Shown: positions 17,773 through 27,705 of the stretch, one piece after another | Layout: every line of letters begins with the position of its first letter | Position numbering within the stretch: position 1 is the first letter of the stretch | Assembly (NCBI GenBank): GCA_937951615.1 | Contig: CALFBH010000058.1 | Span: forward strand, 1 to 64,000 | Length of the DNA stretch: 64,000 bases | DNA from: an uncultured Saprospiraceae bacterium | GTDB taxonomy: Bacteria; Bacteroidota; Bacteroidia; Chitinophagales; Saprospiraceae | Direction of reading: 5' to 3' | Made by a program: the position numbers and the translations under genes | Notes under the pieces: generated by a model | Database searches by the model: none | What the model saw: only the letters and a program-made list of their open reading frames with translations | What the model was told of the DNA's origin: nothing

Positions 17773-19364
17773 AAACGGAAAAACCCGTAGAATACAAAGA
17801 ACTAGTATCATTTCAGCAAAGGCTTGATTTTAGATATGGGAAGGGCGTTTATAAAGCAGTCGTTATTTTATGCCTTGCAGCAATGACAATGACCTCAACA
17901 GGTTGTCGCGACAGTGGCGGCGGTAGTTCATCGGGAGTTAGTAGTAGTACACCTGCTCCTCCCACTCCATCCCAGCAGACGGCTTTGAATCCTCACTTGT
18001 CGGCAACAGGAACATCCACCTGCGGCACAGGAGCAGCAACGGGTGGAGATGTCGTCTTGAAAAAGATTAAATTTCTCACAGATTATGATGTTTGTAGCGA
18101 TATTGTAGAAAATTTTAGTGACGACAAAAATTTTTGGGTACTGAAAGATGGTGGAAATTATTATCATTGGCTGTTAGACAGGACGACTGATCCTGACGAG
18201 GCAAATAAACCTACAGAAATACCCATAACGTTCAAAAGTACCGACCCGATAAAATTTGAAGCCACTTTTGAAGTGCTTAAAGATATGCCCACCGACCCCG
18301 ATATATGGGTGGAAGATAGTGAGCGAGGAAATGCTTTTATTTTTTCCAAACCATCTGGAACAATCAGTAAATCCAAAGGAGAATATACCTTAACTTTTGA
18401 AAGCAATGTTGCCTTTAAAGATACCGTTAAGTACATTGAGAATTTTTCATTATTATTTTTTGATGAAGCGAATAGTAATGCTTTGGTCGGGCGATCTTGT
18501 AATCGCTTGTATAGAACTTGGAAAGAACCTGCATACAGTACATATACAGAAACGGGAAGAGGACAAAGAGGCACCTTAAAAATAGAACATTCAGCTAATG
18601 GCGGCAAAAAAAATATATTGGAATCTTTGTTGTATTTTAGCTGCAAATATGGTGATGGGAAAAAGAATGAAGAAGATATTGTTAATGCTATCTTTGATCA
18701 CTTCAAAGGACTGAGGTTACAAAGACCAAGACACACGACCCCTCATCGTGACATAGGATACTGGAGAGATACAAGTGGTTTGGTTCCAGGAATGGAAAGA
18801 GGGATTAGAGGTATCTTGAGAACAGCGGATGCACGATGCGGAGAATGCACATCGTTTTTTATTAATATTTGTGAAACACAAGCAATAACGAGTATTCAAG
18901 AATTTGTAATTACTCCAAAATATGCGGCTTCAGCGTTTTTAGTAAAAACATGGAACATTAGAGATCCAGAAGAACCTGAAGACCTTGGAGGAAGAGCACA
19001 GGGTTCTTTTGACAGATCAGATAAGCCGTTAAACATATTCTGGGATCATGTTTTTGCAAAATATAATAACCGTTATTATGATCCGTCTTACGGGCTGACA
19101 ACTACACGTACTTTTGCAAGCAATGAAGATTTACTCGATGATTATTCTGATAATGCACTTTCAGGTTTCTCGTTTGTCAGAGCACCGACCCCTGCTGCTA
19201 TAACTGCTGGAGGATATGGTGGGCTTATTGATGATAAATTTCACACGAAAAAATATTTAGACGTGAGTATGCCCTACACGCCTTTACCAGCTTCATTGGT
19301 TAAATATGTCTATGAAACAAAAATAACAGATTGGAGATTATATTTTAATATTGCTATTTATTAA
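17769..19364 (+). CDS. Putative T6SS effector, Cys-His-Asp (transglutaminase-like) enzyme
   Basis: A 531-residue protein. Residues about 28-46 are hydrophobic and end in STGC, a weak lipobox after an unusually long N-region, followed by a Gly/Ser/Thr/Pro-rich linker to about residue 80. The C-terminal half shows ARCGECTSFF (C360), FWDHVFAKY (H427) and RYYDPSYGL (D438), in the order and spacing typical of transglutaminase/papain-like cysteine enzymes. Coupled by ATGA overlap to the PAAR-like gene and followed by a lipoprotein gene and an Imm11-like gene, it occupies the position of a T6SS effector. I do not recognise a named family. The catalytic reading is from motif order; the effector role is contextual, and the lipobox argues partly against it. 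Confidence 0.7.
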   Translation: MKTEKPVEYKELVSFQQRLDFRYGKGVYKAVVILCLAAMTMTSTGCRDSGGGSSSGVSSSTPAPPTPSQQTALNPHLSATGTSTCGTGAATGGDVVLKKIKFLTDYDVCSDIVENFSDDKNFWVLKDGGNYYHWLLDRTTDPDEANKPTEIPITFKSTDPIKFEATFEVLKDMPTDPDIWVEDSERGNAFIFSKPSGTISKSKGEYTLTFESNVAFKDTVKYIENFSLLFFDEANSNALVGRSCNRLYRTWKEPAYSTYTETGRGQRGTLKIEHSANGGKKNILESLLYFSCKYGDGKKNEEDIVNAIFDHFKGLRLQRPRHTTPHRDIGYWRDTSGLVPGMERGIRGILRTADARCGECTSFFINICETQAITSIQEFVITPKYAASAFLVKTWNIRDPEEPEDLGGRAQGSFDRSDKPLNIFWDHVFAKYNNRYYDPSYGLTTTRTFASNEDLLDDYSDNALSGFSFVRAPTPAAITAGGYGGLIDDKFHTKKYLDVSMPYTPLPASLVKYVYETKITDWRLYFNIAIY

Positions 19365-19366
19365 CT

Positions 19367-20335
19367 ATGCGTAAATTATATGGTATTTTATTTTTAATAT
19401 TGCCCCTTTTGGTAGCTTGTAAGAGTCCGCAGGTAAATCAAAATATCGGAAATAATCCAAAATACATTATGAGTGACACTACTGATTTCACAAAAGTATA
19501 TTCCAAAACAATAAATGATAACGTTGTTTTGGAGATGGCCCGAAGAGAGGGAGATAACTCTTGTGTATGGCAGATAAATTTAGTTTCTGGAAAAGAACAA
19601 AGAACCATTAACAAAGATGCCGTTGATAGAGGTGAAATGGGCAAAACCGATTTTCGTTTAGCCCGTCACCCTAAGCTTTATGACGCGTTTCAGGTATTGG
19701 AGGCAAAACACGATCCCGCAACAAATCGCTTGTTTGTATTAGTAGATAAATTTGGAGAAGTCAATTTACATCAATACGCTTTTGATGGAAAATCTTTAAA
19801 CAGCCTTAGCGAAGAAAAGAAGATAAAAGTATGCACTTATGTTGTAAGACCAATGGATATGGACTTAATGTATGCAACTAGTGCAAAGTTGGCAGCATCA
19901 AAAGATGATGTACTTGTTGGAATATTAATGGGGCAGGAAACGTTTTACAGAGTCAATGTAAAAACTCAAAAAGCGACTACTTTAAAATTTGATTATTATA
20001 GTGCAGAAAGAGAAAAGATAAAAGACGAGGAAAGCCATGAGTTTATCTCGACAGGACCACTCGACCAGGAAAAGAAAATTACAAAAATTATCGAAAACCT
20101 ACTTGAAAAAAAGGACTATGCAAAGCTACCCTGGGTCTATCATTTTTTTGTAGAAAGTCCCAGCAGCGTGTACGACTATGAAAAAGATGGAAAACGAAAT
20201 GGACTGGTTTATTTCTTCACGACTATCAACGGCAACAAAAAAGTACTCATCTACGACACCTCTGCCGCAAAAGAATGGGTGATCACCAACTATCAAGAAC
20301 TAGCCGAAGGAGAAAGCGAAGAGGAGTGGGAATAA
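19367..20335 (+). CDS. Lipoprotein, candidate immunity or accessory protein
   Basis: A 322-residue protein with a strong SPII signal (MRKLYGILFLILPLLVAC, Cys18). The rest looks like a beta-rich propeller-like or WD-like fold (repeated strands such as NRLFVLVDKFGEVNLHQYAFDG), but I recognise no family. It starts 2 bp after the putative effector gene, so it is co-expressed. A periplasmic lipoprotein directly after an effector is a classical place for an immunity protein, but the next gene also fits that role. Confidence 0.7.
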   Translation: MRKLYGILFLILPLLVACKSPQVNQNIGNNPKYIMSDTTDFTKVYSKTINDNVVLEMARREGDNSCVWQINLVSGKEQRTINKDAVDRGEMGKTDFRLARHPKLYDAFQVLEAKHDPATNRLFVLVDKFGEVNLHQYAFDGKSLNSLSEEKKIKVCTYVVRPMDMDLMYATSAKLAASKDDVLVGILMGQETFYRVNVKTQKATTLKFDYYSAEREKIKDEESHEFISTGPLDQEKKITKIIENLLEKKDYAKLPWVYHFFVESPSSVYDYEKDGKRNGLVYFFTTINGNKKVLIYDTSAAKEWVITNYQELAEGESEEEWE

Positions 20336-20347
20336 ACATGCTCTAAA

Positions 20348-21025
20348 ATGAAAATATGGACACTACAGACCCACAGCCCTGAAATCGGTTCGATATACAT
20401 CGCTTCAGAAGAAGAAGCACTACATTATACAGCGCTATTCAGCAATCAGTTTTACACAAAAAAAGTGATTCGGGAAAATTGGCCAGACACCCTCATCTAC
20501 AACCTCCCCGACGCCGACTTCAGTAAGTTTTTTTTCGCTGGAAAGGAATTTTGGATATGCTCCGAAAAGGCTAGGCTTTTTATCAGCCCTTTGGTACAAA
20601 AAAAAGTAGAATTTCTGCCCCTGATTCATCGAAAAAAAGCCCGCAAAAAAATATCTTACACCAAGCAGTTGTTCAGACGGAAAGCCTATAAACCTGTATT
20701 GGAAATGATACCCACTGAACCGCATTATATCCTCAATATATTAGACCTCCAATCTTTGGACGTCATAGATACGGAAGAATCTGAACTCAGATATAACGAC
20801 GAAAACGGAATCATTTACCGCGTAACAAAACTCGCCTTTAAGCCTGCTAAAATTCAAGATGCACATCTATTTAAAATAGATTATCCTAATCCTTATTTCC
20901 AGTCAGCTGCGTTTATTTCTGATGAGTTTAAAACTATTATAGCGCAAAATAATTTGAAAGGCTTGACTTTTTTTGCAGAACCAGAAGATAGTAGGGTAAA
21001 CCTAATCTGGAAATCTAAGCCATGA
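20348..21025 (+). CDS. Imm11/DUF1629-like immunity protein
   Basis: A 225-residue cytoplasmic protein without signal peptide. Its C-terminal block (about residues 180-215: LFKIDYPNPYF, FISDEFKTII, NLKGLTFF) resembles the end of the Imm11/DUF1629 family, where a dipeptide-rich strand, a helix with SEE/SDEFK and a LTGLxF strand recur. Imm11 proteins neutralise polymorphic toxins. It lies 12 bp after the lipoprotein gene, at the end of the PAAR-effector operon. Family assignment is by eye and moderate. Confidence 0.6.
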   Translation: MKIWTLQTHSPEIGSIYIASEEEALHYTALFSNQFYTKKVIRENWPDTLIYNLPDADFSKFFFAGKEFWICSEKARLFISPLVQKKVEFLPLIHRKKARKKISYTKQLFRRKAYKPVLEMIPTEPHYILNILDLQSLDVIDTEESELRYNDENGIIYRVTKLAFKPAKIQDAHLFKIDYPNPYFQSAAFISDEFKTIIAQNNLKGLTFFAEPEDSRVNLIWKSKP

Positions 21026-21169
21026 GGTGTAAATAAATAACGCCTATTTTTAACGGGCTAATATGGCGAAAAACATGTCAGACCTAATGGTGTTAAAAGG
21101 CTATTGATTGACTATTTGGGCAAAAGTAAAAAAAGGATGCAAAGAACTGGCTGTAGAAATTGCAAATCC

Positions 21170-24100
21170 CTACACATCATAACCCAAAACACTCCCCAGC
21201 CATTTCTCCGCTTCTTCCAGTCGCATTTCCTTACGTTCCGCATAACTTTTCACCTGATCTTGTTGCAACTTTCCAGTCGTGAAATACTTTGATTCAGGAT
21301 GCGAAAAATACCAACCACTTACCGATGCTGCCGGATACATGGCGCAGGATTCTGTCAGTTTGATTGTTGTATTTTCTTCGACATTCATCAAGTCGAATAA
21401 GGTGCGTTTTTCGGTGTGTTCTGGGCAAGCGGGGTAGCCTGGAGCGGGGCGGATACCTTTATACTTTTCAGCAATCAGTGCAGTATTGTCTAAAGATTCG
21501 TCTTGTTGATATGCCCAAAATTCTTTGCGGACGCGCTCGTGCATGCACTCGGTAAAGGCTTCTGCCAGTCGGTCGGCAAGGGCTTTTAGTAGGATGGCAT
21601 TATAGTCGTCGAGTGCTTCCTCGAAGGCTTTGACGTGTTTTTCAATGCCAATACCTGTCGTGACAGCAAAGCCGCCGATGTAATCTTCTTTGCCAGTTTC
21701 CTTTGGTGCGATGAAGTCGGTCAGGCAACTATTGGCTTGTCCAGGTGCTTTTTTGGCTTGCTGACGAAGGTGGTGGAGTAGGGCGCGGACTTCCTTTCTA
21801 TCCTCATTTGCGTAAAGCTCCATATCGTCATCATTGATACTGTTTACAGGGAAAAATCCGATGACGGCATTGGCGGTCAGCCATTTTTCATCGACGATTT
21901 GTTTCAGCATGACTTGTGCATCGTCGAATAATTTTTTGGCTTCTATGCCGACGACCTGGTCGTCAAAGATTGCTGGATATTTGCCATGCAGTTGCCAGCT
22001 TTGGAAAAATGGTGTCCAGTCGATATACTTGACCAATTCTGCTAAGTCGTAGTCTTTAAACGTCTTTGTTCCCAGAAAACTTGGCTTTGGAGGCGTGTAT
22101 TCCGACCAGTCCAATTGGATTTTATTGGCACGGGCATCTTGTATTTTTAAATATTTTTTAGAGGACACTCTGCCTTTTCTATTGACTCGAATACGCTCGT
22201 ACTCCGTATCAATATTGGACATGTAATTCGTCTTTTTTTCACCTAGTAAAGAACCTGCTACCGTGACACTACGCGAAGCATCGAGTACATGCACCGCAGC
22301 GTGGGAATACTGCGGGGCAATCTTGACTGCTGTGTGTGTTTTGGAAGTCGTGGCACCGCCGATGAGCAGCGGAATCGTCATGCCTCTGCGTTCCATTTCT
22401 TTTGCTACGGACACCATTTCATCTAATGATGGGGTAATCAATCCACTCAATCCAATCATGTCCACACCTTCCGCCTGAGCGGTATCCAATATCTTTTCTG
22501 CACGTACCATCACGCCGAGGTCGATGATTTCATAATTATTACAACCCAAGACCACACCTACGATATTTTTACCAATATCATGCACATCGCCCTTCACGGT
22601 TGCCATGAGGATTTTGCCTTTGGTGCTGACGCCACTGCCTGCTTTTGCAGCTTCGATAAATGGCGTGAGGTGGGCAACGGCTTTTTTCATTACCCGTGCA
22701 CTTTTCACAACTTGCGGGAGGAACATTTTGCCTTCGCCAAACAAATCACCAACGATGCCCATGCCGTCCATCAATGGACCTTCAATGACTTCCAAAGGCT
22801 GAGCGTATTGTTGGCGGGCTTCTTCTGTGTCTTCTACTATAAATTCTGTAATGCCTTTAACCAAAGCATGAGAGAGGCGTTTTTGTACCGTATTTTCTCG
22901 CCAGGTCAAATCCTTGACCAATACTTTACCGTCTCCTTTGATGGTTGCGGCGTATTCGGTTAGTCGGTCGGTGGCATCGGGGCGGCGATTGAATAGGACA
23001 TCTTCTACCAGGTCGCGCAGTTCGGGTTTGATTTCTGCGTAAATTTCCATCATTCCGGCATTCACGATGCCCATGTCCATACCTGCTGCAATGGCATGGT
23101 ACAAAAATGCGGAGTGCATTGCCTCGCGTACCGCATTATTTCCACGAAAAGAAAAAGAAATATTACTGACGCCGCCACTGACTTTTACATCGGGCATCAA
23201 TTCCTTGATTTTTCGGGTGGCTTCTATGAAGTTGATGGCGTATTCATTATGTTCTTCAATACCTGTTGCAACCGCAAAAATATTCGGATCAAAAATGATG
23301 TCCGTTGGCGAAAAGCCAACTTCATCGACTAGTATTTTATACGCTCTATGGCAAATATCTACCTTACGGTCAATGGTGTCTGCCTGCCCTTCTTCATCAA
23401 ATGCCATCACCACGACTGCTGCGCCATATCGTCTGCATATATTCGCTTGACGCTTAAATTCTTCCACGCCTTCTTTCATAGAAATGGAGTTGACAATCGC
23501 TTTGCCTTGCACACATTTCAATCCGGCTTCGATGACTTCAAATTTGGAAGAGTCGATCATTATCGGCAACTTGGCAATGTCTGGTTCGGAGGCAATGAGG
23601 TTGAGAAAATCTACCATCGCCTTCTTGGAGTCCAGCAAGCCTTCGTCCATATTGACATCAATAATCTGTGCGCCACCATCGACTTGTTGTTGAGCAACAC
23701 TCAATGCTTCTGCAAAATCGCCTGTCTTGATGAGTCGGGCAAATTTTTTGGAGCCGGTGACATTGGTTCTTTCTCCTACATTGACAAAATTGGTGTTTGG
23801 ACGAATGCGCAAAGCTTCCATTCCACTCAGGCTGGTCAGCGTGGGTACGATGGGGATTTGTCGGGTAGAAGTGCCATCGATAACAGCCGCCATTTCACGG
23901 ATGTGATCGGGCGTCGTACCGCAGCAACCGCCGACGATATTGACAAAACCACTTTTTACAAAATCTTCAATGAAGACCGCCATCTGAACGGGCGTCTGGT
24001 CGTATTCACCAAATTCATTGGGCAAACCCGCATTGGGATAAGCACTGATATAGCAGTCGGAAATTTCTGAAAGTTCTTGGATATAAGGACGCATTTCTTT

Positions 24101-24877
24101 CGCGCCCAGCGCACAATTCAATCCAACACTAAACAAATCCAAATGTCCTGTAGAGATGCGAAAAGCTTCTACCGTTTGTCCGGATAAAGTTCGTCCACTC
24201 GCATCTGTAATTGTCCCAGAGACCATGATGGGATATTTCTTTCCAGTCTCTTCAAAATATCTGTCCAAAGCATATAAAGCTGCTTTGCAATTTAGGGTAT
24301 CAAAAATGGTTTCCACCAAAAATAAATCTACGCCACCATCGCCAAGTCCGCGTATCTGCTCGTAGTAGGCTTCCATCAGTTCGTCAAAAGTAATGGCTCG
24401 AAAACCAGGGTCTTCGACATCGGGCGAAAGCGAAGCGGTTTTGGGGGTTGGTCCTAATGCACCGGCTACGAAGCGGGGCTTATCGGGCGTTTGCAGGGTA
24501 AACTCTTCGGCTACCTGACGGGCAATTTTAGCGGAAGCGACATTCATTTCATAAGCCAGTTCTTCCATTTTATAATCGGCCTGTGAAATGGTATTTGCAC
24601 CAAAGGTATTGGTTTCTACTATATCGGCTCCAGCTTCGAAATATGCTTTGTGTATTGCTGCAATGACGTGTGGCTGTGTGATGCTGAGTAGCTCATTATT
24701 GCCTTGTACGTCCTGCTCTATATCTGCAAATCGCTCACTGCGATAGTCTTTTTCTTCGAGCTGGTATTCCTGTATCATCGTTCCCATTGCGCCATCCAAT
24801 ATGAGGACGCGTTCGCGGGCGACTTTTTCCAGTAATTGGGCGCGTGGGTTGGTGTATTTTGTTCGTAGTTTAGTCAT
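21170..24877 (-). CDS. metH: Cobalamin-dependent methionine synthase
   Basis: A full-length 1235-residue MetH, which methylates homocysteine from 5-methyltetrahydrofolate through methylcobalamin. Domains in order: homocysteine-binding (NTFGANTIS near residue 90, zinc cysteines in [11 protein letters not shown] near 320), pterin-binding ([14 protein letters not shown] near 363), B12 cap and Rossmann domain (GDVHDIGKN near 755, whose His is the lower cobalt ligand), and C-terminal activation domain with [15 protein letters not shown] near 1160. No metF or reductase gene is adjacent. I looked for a cobalamin riboswitch upstream and saw none. Confidence 0.98.
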   Translation of the reverse strand: MTKLRTKYTNPRAQLLEKVARERVLILDGAMGTMIQEYQLEEKDYRSERFADIEQDVQGNNELLSITQPHVIAAIHKAYFEAGADIVETNTFGANTISQADYKMEELAYEMNVASAKIARQVAEEFTLQTPDKPRFVAGALGPTPKTASLSPDVEDPGFRAITFDELMEAYYEQIRGLGDGGVDLFLVETIFDTLNCKAALYALDRYFEETGKKYPIMVSGTITDASGRTLSGQTVEAFRISTGHLDLFSVGLNCALGAKEMRPYIQELSEISDCYISAYPNAGLPNEFGEYDQTPVQMAVFIEDFVKSGFVNIVGGCCGTTPDHIREMAAVIDGTSTRQIPIVPTLTSLSGMEALRIRPNTNFVNVGERTNVTGSKKFARLIKTGDFAEALSVAQQQVDGGAQIIDVNMDEGLLDSKKAMVDFLNLIASEPDIAKLPIMIDSSKFEVIEAGLKCVQGKAIVNSISMKEGVEEFKRQANICRRYGAAVVVMAFDEEGQADTIDRKVDICHRAYKILVDEVGFSPTDIIFDPNIFAVATGIEEHNEYAINFIEATRKIKELMPDVKVSGGVSNISFSFRGNNAVREAMHSAFLYHAIAAGMDMGIVNAGMMEIYAEIKPELRDLVEDVLFNRRPDATDRLTEYAATIKGDGKVLVKDLTWRENTVQKRLSHALVKGITEFIVEDTEEARQQYAQPLEVIEGPLMDGMGIVGDLFGEGKMFLPQVVKSARVMKKAVAHLTPFIEAAKAGSGVSTKGKILMATVKGDVHDIGKNIVGVVLGCNNYEIIDLGVMVRAEKILDTAQAEGVDMIGLSGLITPSLDEMVSVAKEMERRGMTIPLLIGGATTSKTHTAVKIAPQYSHAAVHVLDASRSVTVAGSLLGEKKTNYMSNIDTEYERIRVNRKGRVSSKKYLKIQDARANKIQLDWSEYTPPKPSFLGTKTFKDYDLAELVKYIDWTPFFQSWQLHGKYPAIFDDQVVGIEAKKLFDDAQVMLKQIVDEKWLTANAVIGFFPVNSINDDDMELYANEDRKEVRALLHHLRQQAKKAPGQANSCLTDFIAPKETGKEDYIGGFAVTTGIGIEKHVKAFEEALDDYNAILLKALADRLAEAFTECMHERVRKEFWAYQQDESLDNTALIAEKYKGIRPAPGYPACPEHTEKRTLFDLMNVEENTTIKLTESCAMYPAASVSGWYFSHPESKYFTTGKLQQDQVKSYAERKEMRLEEAEKWLGSVLGYDV

Positions 24878-25191
24878 AACTTATAATAAATTCCAAATCC
24901 CGATAAATCGGGAGAAAATCCAAATTTCAAATTGAAGAAAATGTATTGCTCTAGTTAGGATGGTTTAGGACTGCAAAGGTAACGAAGTTTGTGATGAAAT
25001 TGTTTGTAATTATGACGGTATGTGGCGGGTTTGGGGGCGATATTGAGAAAAGAGTAAAACTGCTTTCGGAATTAGAAGAAAAAATCAAAACATAGAGCAT
25101 TTAAAAAATCGTAACCCGATAGCTTGAAAACAGATAGTTCTCAGGGGCTATCGGGAATAAGATAACATGAAAATAAGGGTAACAGTCCAGA
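24878..25191. promoter_or_regulatory. metH upstream region with -7 box
   Basis: On the minus strand, TACCTTTG at 24981-24974 matches the Bacteroidota TAnnTTTG box and would give a leader of about 90 nt before metH. A small hairpin CCCGATAAATCGGG (24899-24912) lies in that leader. Further right, CCCGATAGC (25115-25123) pairs with GCTATCGGG (25147-25155). No gene or B12 box is visible in this 314-bp stretch. Confidence 0.55.
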
Positions 25192-25327
25192 TTATGTCTG
25201 GTCATCAGACTTTTTCCAGTTTTCGATTTGAATATTTTGTATTCTACTCAGATGTTTTTCATTGTTTGTAACCAATATTAAATCATTTGCAATTGAGGTT
25301 ACACCAATCAATAAATCAAAATCAGGG
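25192..25327 (-). pseudogene. C-terminal remnant of a VapC PIN-domain toxin
   Basis: The minus strand reads PDFDLLIGVTSIAND, LILVTNNEKHLSRI, then QIENWKK to a stop at 25192, which is the typical end of a VapC PIN ribonuclease (the final acidic site residue and the TNNxxHF region). Only about 45 codons remain, and the N-terminal active-site Asp region is missing. It begins directly where the antitoxin gene ends. An internal deletion has therefore removed the toxin start. Confidence 0.75.
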
Positions 25328-25567
25328 ATTTATCTCTTTATCAGATAGCGTTCTACTTTCAAAAATATCTTCAATAAGTCCGTCCTCCATATCACTCCAA
25401 GCACCAGAAAGTTCGTTGAGTAATGCTATTTTATCGTTCCTTTCTTGTGAAATATCTTCTTTCATGGATGAACTCAACCTAGAAATGAGTTCCAACTTAT
25501 TATTATGCCCCATTTTACCAATCAATTCCAGATAAGTGTCAATGAGTTTTGTATTTACATCTACCAT
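25322..25567 (-). CDS. Antitoxin of a broken VapBC-type pair
   Basis: An 81-residue protein; the C-terminal block GAWSDMEDGLIEDIFESRTLSDKEI matches the antitoxin tail commonly found before Bacteroidota PIN toxins. It probably bound the toxin through this tail and DNA through its helical start. Its natural last codons seem replaced by the deletion junction (ends EINP and overlaps the toxin remnant in another frame). It is likely an orphan antitoxin now. Confidence 0.7.
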   Translation of the reverse strand: MVDVNTKLIDTYLELIGKMGHNNKLELISRLSSSMKEDISQERNDKIALLNELSGAWSDMEDGLIEDIFESRTLSDKEINP

Positions 25568-25651
25568 TTTTTAAAATTTTACAGTATTTCTGAATACAAG
25601 ATACAATTTTTTCCAAATAATAGCACGCCATTCTCAAATCGTATGTATAAT

Positions 25652-25829
25652 AAATTGCACAGTTTTGCTGCTCTATTCGCCTACGGTTGAAACCATAGGC
25701 TACCAGATAGGTCGTGTCTATGACACTTCGCAAAACTATCATTTGGAGAGCTGTCCAAGTCGCATAGCGACAAATAATCTGGTAGCCAATGGTTTCAACC
25801 ATGGGCGGAATAGAGAGAAAGTGCAATTT
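25652..25829. repeat. Dispersed palindromic repeat, copy A
   Basis: Outer ends AAATTGCAC (25652-25660) and GTGCAATTT (25821-25829) are inverted repeats. An inner 24-bp stem (25685-25708 with 25777-25800) pairs at 23 of 24 positions. The same element occurs at 63510-63669. A pair in the stem differs between copies in a compensating way (AGAT/ATCT here, AAAT/ATTT there), so the hairpin is maintained. It resembles REP or small palindromic mobile elements and encodes nothing. Confidence 0.75.
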
Positions 25830-25841
25830 GTAATGCACACC

Positions 25842-27158
25842 TCAAATCACCGTCACCCGCACCTTCTTCTTTTTCAGTCGGCTATTGTCCACAAATTGTA
25901 GGAGCTGATTGACTTTAGCACTGTGTACGGCGACAAAGGCGCAGTCGTGTTTGAGTTCGATGATGCCCAATTGGTCTTTTTTTAGTTTGCCTTGTTTGAA
26001 AAACAACCCCGCAATATCGCCTTTGGAAATTTTGTCTTTTCGTCCGCCGGAGATGAAGAGGGTGGTCCAGAGCGAACGGTCTGGAGCGGGTTTATTGTCC
26101 AGCGTTTCTATGAGGGGTGTTTCGTTATTTGGATAAATAAAATCGGGTAGCTCTTCATGTTCCCATTTTAGGACATAAGCTGTGCCTTCGCTGTGCATTC
26201 TGGCAGTTCTTCCGTTTCGGTGCGTAAATTCAGCCCCTCTTAGTGGCAGGTGATAATGGATAATAAATTTGATTTCTGGTACATCGAGTCCTCTGGCGGC
26301 CAGGTCGGTCGCGATGATGATTTGATGTGTTCCGTTTCTGAATTTTATCAAGGCGCGTTCTCGGTCTTTTTGTTCCATACCGCCATAAAAACAGCCATGT
26401 GCGATTCCATTTTCCGCAAGGAAATCACTCACCCGTCGGATAGATTCTTTAAAATTACAAAATACAATGCCTGGCTGATGTCCGAGGTGACAAAGCGTTT
26501 TTAGCAAAATGTCGAGCTTGTCTTTTGATGGAGATAAAACGGTTTTGACCTGGAGTTTTTCGACGCCTTCATGGAGGTAATTGATGGTTATTGGGGCTTC
26601 CAGCCCAACAAATTCTGGCACTTCTACTTCCTGAGTGGCAGAGGTCAGTATTTTCTTTTCAATGGCAGTTAAAGTTTCCATGATCTCGCTCATTTCATCT
26701 TCAAAACCAATTTCCAGTGATTTATCAAACTCATCGAGTACGAGGGTTTTAATATCATCGGCACTAACAGTTCCTCTGCGGAGGTGGTCGGCTACTCGTC
26801 CTGGTGTGCCAATCAGCAAAGCGGGCTGGTGTTTGAGCTCCATTTTGTCTTTGGAAAAAGGGCGTCCGCCATATACGACATTGATTTTATAGCCTGCGCC
26901 CATCTCACGGGCCACCTGTTCTATTTGTATCGCCAATTCCCGTGAAGGGGCAAGAATCAGAGCTTGCACGGCTGTATTTTTAGGGTCTAATCCTGCGATC
27001 AGCGGCAACAAAAAAGCCAGTGTTTTACCAGTTCCTGTTGGCGACAGCACAATAACTTCGGGCTTGGAATGAATGGCAAACTGGGCTTCTTCCTGCATTG
27101 GGTTGAGTGCTTCAATCCCTAGTTTCTCTAGAATTTTCTTTTGATTTTTATTCGACAT
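25842..27158 (-). CDS. dbpA: DEAD-box RNA helicase with DbpA-type RNA-binding domain
   Basis: A 438-residue ATP-dependent RNA helicase. Q motif NPMQEEAQ (about 18), motif I SPTGTGKT (39-46), motif II VLDEFDKS (DEFD rather than DEAD, about 148), motif III TSAT (about 172) and motif VI HRNGRTAR (about 312) are present. Residues about 360-438 (LFISGGRKDKISKGDIAGL and following) form the DbpA C-terminal RRM-like domain, which binds 23S rRNA hairpin 92 in DbpA. A role in large-subunit assembly is inferred. Confidence 0.9.
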   Translation of the reverse strand: MSNKNQKKILEKLGIEALNPMQEEAQFAIHSKPEVIVLSPTGTGKTLAFLLPLIAGLDPKNTAVQALILAPSRELAIQIEQVAREMGAGYKINVVYGGRPFSKDKMELKHQPALLIGTPGRVADHLRRGTVSADDIKTLVLDEFDKSLEIGFEDEMSEIMETLTAIEKKILTSATQEVEVPEFVGLEAPITINYLHEGVEKLQVKTVLSPSKDKLDILLKTLCHLGHQPGIVFCNFKESIRRVSDFLAENGIAHGCFYGGMEQKDRERALIKFRNGTHQIIIATDLAARGLDVPEIKFIIHYHLPLRGAEFTHRNGRTARMHSEGTAYVLKWEHEELPDFIYPNNETPLIETLDNKPAPDRSLWTTLFISGGRKDKISKGDIAGLFFKQGKLKKDQLGIIELKHDCAFVAVHSAKVNQLLQFVDNSRLKKKKVRVTVI

Positions 27159-27232
27159 TTATTCAGTTTCAATGTTAGTTTGTTTTTGAAGTGTAGAAGT
27201 GTCAGGCTGGAAGCCTGGAGTACTTTGGGATT

Positions 27233-27541
27233 TTATTTTTTGGAATTTGAATTCAATAATTCTTCGAGAGCGTCTAAGTGGTCTTTAAATGCTTTTCGTC
27301 CTGCGTCGGTGGCAGCGTAGGAGGTTTGTGGCTTTCGCCCAATGAATACTTTTTTGACTTCGAGGAAGTCATTCTTTTCCAGTTTGGAGATATGGCTGGC
27401 CAGGTTTCCATCGGTGATGCCTTCTAGCTGTTCTTTGAACTGCTTGAAAGTCACCCAATCCTCTACCATTAGCAATGACATGATTACTAATCGTTTATGA
27501 TTGTCGAAAACATTGTTAAGCTTTTGTAGAATATTCTTCAT
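27233..27541 (-). CDS. Winged-helix transcriptional regulator
   Basis: A 102-residue winged-HTH protein (MSLLMVEDWVTFKQFKEQL as the first helices, DGNLASHISKLEKNDFLEVKK as recognition helix and wing). It resembles HTH_34/ArsR-MarR-like regulators that in Bacteroidota sit next to a small polytopic membrane protein, as here (gene at 27706). No metal-binding cysteines are present. The two genes are on the same strand, separated by a 164-bp gap with a repeat. Confidence 0.85.
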   Translation of the reverse strand: MKNILQKLNNVFDNHKRLVIMSLLMVEDWVTFKQFKEQLEGITDGNLASHISKLEKNDFLEVKKVFIGRKPQTSYAATDAGRKAFKDHLDALEELLNSNSKK

Positions 27542-27559
27542 ATAATCTTGTAAAAAACA

Positions 27560-27705
27560 ACTGGGTTGTTTTGGTCGATGGTCGATAGTCCATAGTCAAT
27601 GGAAAAAGCAAACATAATAAGAAACATTTTGCAGAGCAAAATGTATAAGAAAACTGGACAATTGCTTTGTTTTACAGCCATCGACCATGGACTATGGACG
27701 TTTTC
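27560..27705. repeat. Short dispersed repeat words in intergenic gap
   Basis: The words GGTCGATGG and GTCCATAGTC occur near 27573-27598 and, inverted, at about 27677-27699. Related words occur at about 1966-1992 and 63417-63450. They look like fragments of one genome-wide repeat family. Confidence 0.5.

Noticed and set aside
14952-21025. A complete T6SS locus
   Set aside because: Only tube, spike, tip and cargo genes are present; no sheath, baseplate, ATPase or membrane-complex genes.
22580-22963. Open frames on the plus strand within metH and other large genes
   Set aside because: Shadow frames of a conserved coding sequence on the other strand.
24878-25191. Cobalamin or SAM riboswitch upstream of metH
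   Set aside because: No B12-box-like or SAM-riboswitch core was seen; only small hairpins.
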